Below, one piece after another: positions 1-6,564 of a DNA stretch of 6,564 nt. Source of the stretch: Polyangium sp. (in: bacteria) (lineage in GTDB: Bacteria > Myxococcota_A > Polyangia > Palsa-1104); contig JANWLJ010000316.1 in the NCBI GenBank assembly GCA_025450955.1, positions 1 through 6,564 of the forward strand, read 5' to 3'. A program made the translations under genes and the position numbers. The notes beneath the pieces were generated by a model, which searched no databases, had not been told where the DNA came from, and worked only from the letters and a program-made list of their open reading frames with translations. Position 1 is the stretch's first letter; the number at the start of each line of letters is the position of its first letter.

Positions 1-1653
1 AATCAGCTCGAGGAGCAGGCGATCAAGCTCGATCCGCACGACTGGTCGGCGCAGGCCGCGCTCGGCTCGAACCTGCTCCGGCTCGGCGACGACACCGGCG
101 GGCTGGCCGCGCTCCGGCGGGCGTGGCAGGGCGATCCGTACAACGTCCGCACCTACAACCTGCTCAACCTGTTCGACGACGTGATCGCCAAAGAGTACAC
201 GCTCGTCCCCGGCACGCCGTTTCGTTTTCGGGTCAAGACCGACGAGCAGAAGATCATCGCGCGCTACGTCGCGCCGATGGTGCAGCGCGAATATCGAGAG
301 CTGGTCGCGCGCTACCATTTTACGCCGAAGGGGCCGCTCACCATCGAGCTCTACGCCAATCCGGATCACTACGCGGTGCGCACTGTCGGGCTGCCGGGGC
401 TCGACGCGCTCGGGGTCACCTTCGGGCGGGTGGTGACCTCGATGTCGCCGTCGCTCGGCCGCTTCAATTGGGGCATGACGCTGTGGCACGAGGTGGGGCA
501 CATCTTTTCGATTCAGCTCTCGCGCTCGCGGGTGCCGCGCTGGTTCACCGAGGGGCTGAGCGAGTACGAGACCGCGCGCGAGCGGCCCGAGTGGACCCGC
601 CGCACCCACGCCGAGCTCTATCACGCGCTCGCCTCGGGCACGCTGCTCTCGGTGGCCACGCTCAACCACGCCTTTTCGCACGCGCGCGACGTCTCGCACA
701 TGGTGGTGGCCTATCACCAGGCGGCCGAGACGGTGTCGTTCCTCATCCGTCGCTGGGGATTTCCCGCCGCGCTCGAGGCGCTAAAGCTCTACGCCGCCGA
801 CGAGGAGACGCCGCAGGTGATCCGCAAGGTGACCGGGCTCGACGTGGCCGGCTTCGATCGCGCATTTCAGGACGATCTGCGCGCGCGGCTCACCGCATAT
901 CAGGGCACTTTTTTCGTGCGCGCGAGCGACTACTCCGACGTCGACGCGCTCAAGGCGCGGATGAAGGCGCATCCGCACGATCTGCAGGCGCAGGGGCTCT
1001 ATGCGCTGGCGCTGGTGCAGGCGCAAAAGGGCGAGGAGGCGAAGAAGCTCTATGACGATGCGCTCGCCACCAAACCCGATCCGAAGAAGCTGCACGAATT
1101 CGAGCTGGCGGTGGCGCGGGTCGACCTGCTGCAGAAAAATCGCGCCGGCGCCAAGCTGGTCTATGGCCTGCTCATCGAGCACGGCGGCGACGGCTACGAC
1201 GCGCGCTTCGGCCTCGGTCAGATCGCCGCCGACGAGGGCGATCTCGCCGAAGCGGAGAAAGAGCTCGCGCTCGCCAAGAAGATGGATCCCGATCGCGCCG
1301 AGCCCTACGTCGAGCTCGGCAAGCTGTATTTGAAGATGAAGCGCGAAGAGGACGGGCTGCGCGAGCTCGAGGCCGCGGCGCGGCTCGACTGCATGGACCC
1401 GTCGATCCCCAAGCTGCTCGTCGAGAAATGGGCCGCGCGCGGCCGCTGGGACAAGGTGCTCGAAGACGGCCAGCTCGCGCTCTATCTCATCCCGTTCGAC
1501 GCCGAGCTGCACCTCGATCTGGCCAGGGCGCTCGTCGCGCGCGGGCGCAAGCACGAGGCGCTCGGCGAAATCGACGCCGCCCGGGAGTGTCATCCGGATC
1601 CGCCGACCGAGGCCGCGCTCGGGAAGCTGGAGAAGCAGGCGGGAAGGATCTAG
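1..1653 (+). CDS. TPR protein with embedded MA-like zinc metallopeptidase domain (5' truncated)
   Basis: The reading frame is open from base 1, so the protein begins outside the window; 550 residues are visible, numbered from the edge. Residues 1-47 look like a TPR (EEQAIKLDPHDW, then an ALGSNLLRLGD helix). Residues about 58-290 form a gluzincin-type domain resembling the peptidase MA-like family. The motif HEVGH is at 163-167 (catalytic Glu164; zinc ligands His163 and His167), and WFTEGLSEYE at 181-190 supplies the probable third ligand, Glu184. Residues about 322-550 are further TPR-like helical pairs, for example around AEAEKELALAKKMDPDRAEPY. A GTG at 181 is an internal Val and not the start, because the TPR upstream is in frame with it. 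TPRs usually mediate protein contacts and the central domain would be a zinc-dependent peptidase; the substrate is unknown. Localisation cannot be judged without the N-terminus. The gene ends 23 bp from the convergent regulator gene. Confidence 0.88.
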   Translation, partial: NQLEEQAIKLDPHDWSAQAALGSNLLRLGDDTGGLAALRRAWQGDPYNVRTYNLLNLFDDVIAKEYTLVPGTPFRFRVKTDEQKIIARYVAPMVQREYRELVARYHFTPKGPLTIELYANPDHYAVRTVGLPGLDALGVTFGRVVTSMSPSLGRFNWGMTLWHEVGHIFSIQLSRSRVPRWFTEGLSEYETARERPEWTRRTHAELYHALASGTLLSVATLNHAFSHARDVSHMVVAYHQAAETVSFLIRRWGFPAALEALKLYAADEETPQVIRKVTGLDVAGFDRAFQDDLRARLTAYQGTFFVRASDYSDVDALKARMKAHPHDLQAQGLYALALVQAQKGEEAKKLYDDALATKPDPKKLHEFELAVARVDLLQKNRAGAKLVYGLLIEHGGDGYDARFGLGQIAADEGDLAEAEKELALAKKMDPDRAEPYVELGKLYLKMKREEDGLRELEAAARLDCMDPSIPKLLVEKWAARGRWDKVLEDGQLALYLIPFDAELHLDLARALVARGRKHEALGEIDAARECHPDPPTEAALGKLEKQAGRI

Positions 1654-1676
1654 CGCGTCGGAGCCCGGCGCTCGGC

Positions 1677-2093
1677 CTAACCGGCGGGGCGCGCTCCGAG
1701 GAGCTTGGCGGCCGCGGCCATGACTTCGGTCAGGCGAATGGGCTTATCGAGATAGATGTCGGCGCCCGCGCCCATCGCGGCTTCGCGTGCGGCGGGCCCG
1801 CCGGCGGAGAGCGCGATCACCGGCGTCGAGGCGAGGTGCGGACGCGCGCGTATGAGGCGGAGAAACTGCGCGCCGTCCATCACCGGCATGTAGACGTCGA
1901 GGATGATGAGGTCGAAAGTGACCTGCTCGACCCGTTCGAGGGCGGCCTGGCCGTCGCCGCAGACGTCGAAGACGAACGCCACCCGGCCGAGCAGCTCGCG
2001 GCGCGCGGCGCTTTCCAGACCGTCGGTGATGAGCTCGGCGACGTGCGGATTGTCCTCGACCAGGAGCACGCGGATCGGGCGGGGCTCTGACAC
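1677..2093 (-). CDS. Receiver-only (CheY-like) response regulator
   Basis: This 138-residue protein is one receiver domain with no DNA-binding or enzymatic output domain. The phosphorylation site is intact: acidic pair Glu13-Asp14 (LLVEDN), phosphoacceptor Asp66 in LIILDVYMPVMDG, switch Ser96 in ALSA, and conserved Lys117 in LDKP. Only about 15 residues follow the Lys, so the domain is complete and nothing is fused to it. The start is GTG. A purine-rich AAGGGGG (2102-2096 on the minus strand) lies just upstream with short spacing. The gene follows the histidine kinase by 9 bp, so the two are almost certainly co-transcribed and the kinase is its likely phosphodonor. Function is inferred: it could act by protein-protein contact, as a phosphate sink, or as a phosphorelay intermediate. 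Receiver identity is very secure; the output is unknown. Confidence 0.95.
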   Translation of the reverse strand: MSEPRPIRVLLVEDNPHVAELITDGLESAARRELLGRVAFVFDVCGDGQAALERVEQVTFDLIILDVYMPVMDGAQFLRLIRARPHLASTPVIALSAGGPAAREAAMGAGADIYLDKPIRLTEVMAAAAKLLGARPAG

Positions 2094-2102
2094 GACCCCC
2101 TT

Positions 2103-3716
<1,614 letters not shown>

Positions 3717-3742
3717 GGTCCTTCAGTGTATAATGCGGAGCA
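3717..3742. promoter_or_regulatory. Compact divergent promoter region between kinase and PEGA genes
   Basis: Only 26 bp separate two divergent start codons. On the plus strand there is a perfect TATAAT at 3729-3734, which stands out in this GC-rich sequence. A TCGACA (5 of 6 matches to TTGACA) at 3704-3709 is a possible -35 with a long 19-bp spacer. Transcription would start at about 3741, right at the ATG at 3743. On the minus strand the same AT-rich core gives TACACT (3730-3725) as a weak -10, and GAAGGA (3724-3719) lies 2 nt before the kinase ATG. The plus-strand element is moderately supported and the minus-strand element only weakly. No clear operator is visible. Confidence 0.5.
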
Positions 3743-4993
3743 ATGCGCCGCTATTGCGCCACCACCCTGCTCCTTTCCGCGGTCCTGCTTACCGCCGGCG
3801 CCGCGCACGCCCAAACGTCGCCCCCGTCGCTGGCGGTGCTCGGCGTCGAGCCGGTCGATGTGCCGGAGGCGCTCGCGCAACAGCTCACCGATGCGCTGCG
3901 CCAGCGCGCCGCGGCCACCAGCGGCATCCACGCGGTGGCCGGCAAGGACCTGATCGAGATCAAGGGCGTGTTCGGCTGCGACACCGAATCGCCGACCTGC
4001 ATGGCCCAGGCGGGCAAGACGCTCGGCGCCGACAAGCTGCTCTACGGCACGATCAAGAAGTCCGGACGCAACGTGGTGGTCGGCCTCAAGCTGCTCGACG
4101 TGAGGAGCGCCGGCGTCGAGCGCGCGATCAGCGAGACCGTCTCCAAGCGCGAGCTGGCCGCCGGCAGCGTCAACAACACGGCGGCGCGGCTGTTCGCCAA
4201 GCTGGTGCCGGTCGAGGCCAAGCCGACGGTCACCATCACCAGCGACCCGTCGAACGCGGCGGTCGCCGTCGACGGACAGGCGATGGGCCGCACTCCGGTC
4301 ACGCTGCGCGATCTGTCGCCGGGCAGCCACACCGTTGCGATCTCGCTCCGCGGTCACGAGACGGCGATGCGCACCATCGAGCTGCGCCCGGGCGCAAGTC
4401 ACGAGCTGGCGGTCACGCTCGAAGCGGTGCAGCCGCCGCCGATCGCGGTGGTGCCGCCGACCGAGCCGACCACGCCGGCCACGCCGCCGCCGGTGGCGAT
4501 CGCGCCGCGGCCGGGAGAGGGGCCGTCACCGTCGCATCCGGGGCGCACCGCCAAGTACATCGCGCTCGGCTCGCTCATCGGCGGCGTCGCGGCGGGCGCG
4601 GTCGCGATCTACACCTGGCGCACCTACTCCGATCTCTCCAGCTCGGCGCACAAGCAGCTCATGCTGGTGCAGAGCGAGAATCCCAAAGCCGACCAGAGCT
4701 TCTTTCACAAGCCGACCTGCACCCCGCCGGCCGGCCTGACGGGCTCGCCGGCGCTCAACCAGTACAAGCAGGATTGCAGCTCCGGCGAAGGCTACGCGGC
4801 CGCCACCACCGCGCTGTGGGTGGTCGCCGGCGCGCTCGCCACCGGCAGCGTGGTCGCCTACGTGATCGGCGATCGCCAGGCGGCCAAGGCGCGCGAGACC
4901 AAATCGACCGCGCGCCTGATCCGCGAGACGCTGCGGGTCGAGCCGGTGATCTCGACCGTCGGCGGCGGGCTCCGCGCCTCGTTCGAATTCTGA
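3743..4993 (+). CDS. Exported PEGA-domain protein with TolB/CsgG-like N-domain and two C-terminal TM segments
   Basis: This 416-residue protein starts with a signal peptide: Arg2-Arg3, a hydrophobic core at 9-20, and predicted cleavage after AHA at 21-23. Residues about 28-155 resemble the N-terminal fold of TolB/CsgG-like envelope proteins: SLAVLGVEP as the first strand, a Cys pair (Cys79, Cys86), LGADKLLYGTI, then VGLKLLDV. A PEGA domain covers about 161-228, with TSDPSNAAVAVDGQAMGRTP followed by the LSPGSHTVAI turn. A Pro-rich linker (231-265) leads to a hydrophobic segment at about 272-291, a loop with Cys326 and Cys344, and a second at about 353-376. The tail (PVISTVGGGL, ending in Phe) resembles that of other Myxococcota PEGA proteins. 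PEGA domains are thought to bind surface polymers or proteins; the precise role here is unknown. The start is fixed by the signal peptide. GGAG at 3737-3740 is only 2 nt from the ATG, so the mRNA may be leaderless. Confidence 0.88.
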   Translation: MRRYCATTLLLSAVLLTAGAAHAQTSPPSLAVLGVEPVDVPEALAQQLTDALRQRAAATSGIHAVAGKDLIEIKGVFGCDTESPTCMAQAGKTLGADKLLYGTIKKSGRNVVVGLKLLDVRSAGVERAISETVSKRELAAGSVNNTAARLFAKLVPVEAKPTVTITSDPSNAAVAVDGQAMGRTPVTLRDLSPGSHTVAISLRGHETAMRTIELRPGASHELAVTLEAVQPPPIAVVPPTEPTTPATPPPVAIAPRPGEGPSPSHPGRTAKYIALGSLIGGVAAGAVAIYTWRTYSDLSSSAHKQLMLVQSENPKADQSFFHKPTCTPPAGLTGSPALNQYKQDCSSGEGYAAATTALWVVAGALATGSVVAYVIGDRQAAKARETKSTARLIRETLRVEPVISTVGGGLRASFEF

Positions 4994-5008
4994 TTTTTCC
5001 CCATTTCT

Positions 5009-5027
5009 CGACGGGAAATCCCGGTCG
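5009..5027. other. Weak hairpin in the intergenic region after the PEGA gene
   Basis: CGAC-GGG (5009-5015) can pair with CCC-G-GTCG (5020-5027) around an AAAT loop, leaving G5023 bulged. It lies 16 bp after the PEGA stop. No T-run follows it; the T-rich stretch (4994-4998) comes before it. It is therefore not a standard intrinsic terminator in either direction. It could be a transcript 3'-end structure or chance pairing. Confidence 0.25.
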
Positions 5028-5050
5028 GCTAGCCAAGCGCGAGGCCGATT

Positions 5051-5059
5051 TGCTATCCT
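5051..5059 (+). promoter_or_regulatory. Extended -10 promoter for the serine protease gene
   Basis: TGCTATCCT fits the extended -10 pattern TGnTATnnT; the hexamer TATCCT matches TATAAT at 4 of 6 positions, including the key first, second and last bases. No good -35 is visible, which extended -10 promoters can tolerate. Transcription would begin at about 5066, giving a leader of about 34 nt before the chosen start at 5100. Confidence 0.5.
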
Positions 5060-5071
5060 GTTCAAAATGGT

Positions 5072-5087
5072 CGAACCGGGGGGTTCG
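5072..5087. repeat. Perfect 6-bp inverted repeat (CGAACC-GGGG-GGTTCG) in the protease leader
   Basis: CGAACC at 5072-5077 and GGTTCG at 5082-5087 are exact reverse complements separated by GGGG. In RNA the stem could gain one U-G pair (5071/5088). It sits just downstream of the predicted transcription start, and its right arm shares base 5087 with the GGGAG ribosome binding site. It could be an operator half-site pair or an mRNA hairpin that modulates ribosome access. The repeat is seen directly; the function is inference. Confidence 0.45.
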
Positions 5088-5091
5088 GGAG
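5087..5091 (+). promoter_or_regulatory. Ribosome binding site GGGAG that decides the protease start
   Basis: GGGAG lies 8 nt before the ATG at 5100, which is ideal spacing, and that ATG opens directly into a signal peptide (MSLRRSSVLLASL). The earlier in-frame ATG at 5067 has no purine-rich site upstream. It would add 11 residues without signal-peptide character. The 5100 start is preferred. Confidence 0.65.
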
Positions 5092-5099
5092 CCTATTTT

Positions 5100-6245
5100 A
5101 TGTCGCTTCGCCGATCCTCGGTCCTCCTCGCGTCGCTCTTCGTGTGCGGCGCCTGCGCTCCTCCCTCTTCCATCGGCGCGCTGCGCGCTCCGATCGTCGG
5201 CGGCACCAGCGACACCGCCGATCCCGGGGTGGTGCTGGTGATCGCGCAGCAGCCGAACAGCCAGAACGCCTCCTTGTGCACCGGCGAGGTGGTCTCGCCG
5301 CACGTGGTGATCACCGCCGCCCACTGCGTCGATCCCGCCACCGTCGGCTCGGGCGCGCAGTTCACCGTCTACACCGGCGATAACGTCAACAACGCCACCA
5401 GCAACGCCGACTTCCTCGCGGTGCAGACGACCGATTACGATCACGCGTTCAATCCGTCGCCGCAGACGCTGCAGAACGGCCACGACATCGGCGTGGTGAT
5501 CTTGAAGTCGGCGCTCTCGATCACCCCCTTGCCGATGAACCGCACCCCGGTCGACAACTCGATGCGCGGGATGCCGGTGCGGCTGGTCGGCTACGGGATC
5601 ACCAGCGGCACCGACACCACCGGGATGACCGCAGGGATCAAGCGCACCACCAACACCACGCTCTATCAGTTCGATCCGCTGCTGCTCTACTTCAACGATC
5701 CAAACCATCTCACCTGCGAAGGCGACTCGGGCGGGCCGGCGTTCATGATGCTCGACGGCACCACCGAGGTGATCGTCGGCATCACCTCGTTCGGTGATCA
5801 GGGCTGCACCCAGGGCGGCGCCGACACCCGCATCGACGACTACGCCGACGCGTTCGTCGAGCCGTTCATCATGCAGTACGATCCGCCGCCGCCGCCCGAC
5901 ATGAGCCAGCCGCCGGTCACCTTCGACGACGGCGGCACCGTCAGCTTCCCGCCCGGATCGGTCGGGGCCGCGTGCACCGACTCGAGCGACTGCAGCTCGC
6001 AGATCTGCGCCATGCAGGGCTCGGGCGGCTTCTGCACCGCGCCTTGCGATCCGAGCGTCACCGACTCCTGCCCGCTCGAGACCCACTGCGGCACCATCGA
6101 CACCGGCCACTACTGCCTGCGCGATCGCCGCGGCGGCGGCTGCTCGACCACACTCGGCGCGGCCGACGCCTCGACCGCTGTCGGCTTCGGGCTGGTGCTG
6201 ATGCTGCTCGGGCTCGGCCTGATTCGCCGCCGCGTCCGTCAGTAG
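5100..6245 (+). CDS. Surface-anchored trypsin-fold serine protease with Cys-rich module and GC_trans_RRR tail
   Basis: This 381-residue protein begins with an export signal (MSLRRSSVLLASLF). Cys19 in VCGAC might be lipidated, but the lipobox is non-canonical. The S1 protease domain starts at IVGG (32-35) and runs to about 258. The triad is intact: His75 (TAAHC), Asp129 (HDIGVV) and Ser210 (CEGDSGGP). Cys60/Cys76 and Cys206/Cys236 match the conserved S1 disulfides. The residue aligned with trypsin Asp189 appears to be Leu204, so Arg/Lys specificity is unlikely. A Pro-rich linker (261-272) leads to a Cys-rich module (Cys292, 298, 303, 312, 316, 324, 330, 339). The tail has Gly347-Cys348, a hydrophobic helix at about 360-375 and RRR at 376-378, as in Myxococcota GC_trans_RRR sorting tails. 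This implies secretion with cell-surface retention or later release. The natural substrate is unknown. The 3' end overlaps the convergent oxidoreductase gene by 7 bp. Confidence 0.92.
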   Translation: MSLRRSSVLLASLFVCGACAPPSSIGALRAPIVGGTSDTADPGVVLVIAQQPNSQNASLCTGEVVSPHVVITAAHCVDPATVGSGAQFTVYTGDNVNNATSNADFLAVQTTDYDHAFNPSPQTLQNGHDIGVVILKSALSITPLPMNRTPVDNSMRGMPVRLVGYGITSGTDTTGMTAGIKRTTNTTLYQFDPLLLYFNDPNHLTCEGDSGGPAFMMLDGTTEVIVGITSFGDQGCTQGGADTRIDDYADAFVEPFIMQYDPPPPPDMSQPPVTFDDGGTVSFPPGSVGAACTDSSDCSSQICAMQGSGGFCTAPCDPSVTDSCPLETHCGTIDTGHYCLRDRRGGGCSTTLGAADASTAVGFGLVLMLLGLGLIRRRVRQ

Positions 6246-6564
6246 TTGAGAAAAACGCGCCCTGCGTCGACGCCGGCGCGCTCGAGGACCTCGCGCACCC
6301 CGCTCACCATCGGCTTCATCCCGCACAAAAAGGCGACCGCGCGGCCGGGATCGATCTCGAGCCAGCTCAGCGACTCGGCGACCTCCTGCACGTAGCCGCG
6401 CGGGCCCTCCCACGTTTGGTTCGGCTTGGACGCGCAGAGCACCACGTGCACGCCCGCCCGCGCCCACTCGGCCTGCTCGCGAAGGTAGGCGAACTCCTCG
6501 TGGCCGCGCTGGCCGTAGAAGAGCGCGACCCGGCCGTAGCGCTCGCGCTCGGCGAGCACCGCCT
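6239..6564 (-). CDS. FNR-superfamily NAD(P)/flavin oxidoreductase, C-terminal part (5' truncated by window edge)
   Basis: The frame stays open to the right edge, so the N-terminal FAD-binding barrel and the pyrophosphate-binding loop lie outside. A GTG at 6559 is only an in-frame Val. The 107 visible residues look like the end of the NAD(P)-binding domain of ferredoxin-NADP reductase-like enzymes. RVALFYGQR matches the usual strand plus YGxR turn, EEFAYLREQAEW the following helix, and TWEGPRGYVQEV the loop before the next helix. CGMKPM (80-85 of the visible part) occupies the place of the family CGPxxM or CGLKGM motif near the nicotinamide. The protein ends in Tyr; a C-terminal aromatic residue stacks on the flavin in some FNRs, so it may do so here (inference). 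Electron partner and pathway cannot be told from this fragment. It could equally be a hydrogenase-gamma-like or oxygenase reductase. Confidence 0.8.
   Translation of the reverse strand, partial: AVLAERERYGRVALFYGQRGHEEFAYLREQAEWARAGVHVVLCASKPNQTWEGPRGYVQEVAESLSWLEIDPGRAVAFLCGMKPMVSGVREVLERAGVDAGRVFLNY

Noticed and set aside
781..1593. Long open frame on the minus strand inside the metallopeptidase gene.
   Set aside because: It is antisense to a gene with clear domain motifs, has no recognisable domain, and is a typical by-product of GC-rich third positions.
181..1653. GTG at 181 as the start of the metallopeptidase gene.
   Set aside because: The frame is open without a stop from base 1, and residues 1-47 upstream form a TPR-like sequence in the same frame, so 181 is an internal Val codon.
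3740..3757. GCAAT-N8-ATTGC inverted repeat over the PEGA start codon as an operator.
   Set aside because: The arms are only 5 bp and do not extend, and the sequence is constrained by coding. Chance occurrence is easily expected.
4993..5008. T-rich stretch after the PEGA stop as a rho-independent terminator.
   Set aside because: No stable GC stem immediately precedes the T-run, and the nearby hairpin (5009-5027) lies after it, in the wrong order.
5067..5099. ATG at 5067 as the protease start.
   Set aside because: The extra 11 residues (MVEPGGSGAYF) do not look like a signal-peptide n-region and there is no SD before it, whereas 5100 has GGGAG at 8-nt spacing. It is kept only as a possible leaderless alternative.
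4755..6467. 570-codon minus-strand open frame opposite the protease.
   Set aside because: It is antisense to a protease with a complete triad and conserved disulfides. Its composition is Arg/Ala/Gly-rich without motifs, and it also overlaps the oxidoreductase in a different frame.

Overview
The window is a GC-rich bacterial chromosome fragment with G or C in most third codon positions. It most likely comes from a myxobacterium or relative (Myxococcota). The strongest taxonomic clue is the C-terminus of the protease at 5100-6245. It has a Gly-Cys followed by a hydrophobic helix and Arg-Arg-Arg, which matches the Myxococcota GC_trans_RRR / MYXO-CTERM type of surface-anchoring tail. The PEGA-domain protein with a TM-loop-TM tail and the Cys-rich module in the protease fit the same phylum.

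Layout: (1) 1-1653 (+) is the 3' part of a TPR protein with an embedded gluzincin-type (HExxH) peptidase domain; its true start lies left of the window. (2) 1677-3716 (-) is a two-gene signalling operon: a membrane-bound NtrB-like HAMP sensor histidine kinase (3716 to 2103), followed 9 bp later by a receiver-only response regulator (2093 to 1677). It runs tail-to-tail into gene 1. (3) 3717-3742 is a 26-bp divergent promoter region containing a perfect TATAAT. (4) 3743-4993 (+) is a secreted or envelope protein with a TolB/CsgG-like N-domain, a PEGA domain, a Pro-rich linker and two C-terminal hydrophobic segments. (5) 4994-5099 is intergenic. It holds a weak hairpin, an extended -10 promoter, a perfect inverted repeat in the presumed leader and a well-placed ribosome binding site. 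(6) 5100-6245 (+) is a secreted trypsin-fold serine protease with a Cys-rich module and a C-terminal anchor. (7) 6239-6564 (-) is the C-terminal part of an FNR-superfamily flavin/NAD(P) oxidoreductase. Its stop region overlaps the protease stop by 7 bp, and it runs off the right edge.

The neighbourhood is envelope-flavoured: a membrane sensor kinase, a PEGA protein and a surface protease. The only operon the sequence supports is the kinase/regulator pair. The kinase and the PEGA gene share a divergent promoter region, so co-regulation is plausible but unproven. I see no mobile elements, CRISPR arrays, tRNA/rRNA genes or prophage signs. I did not find convincing evidence of an entirely new system. 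The more unusual points are the compact, possibly leaderless divergent promoters, the receiver-only partner of an NtrB-like kinase, the non-trypsin S1 pocket of the protease, and the inverted repeat abutting the protease ribosome binding site.
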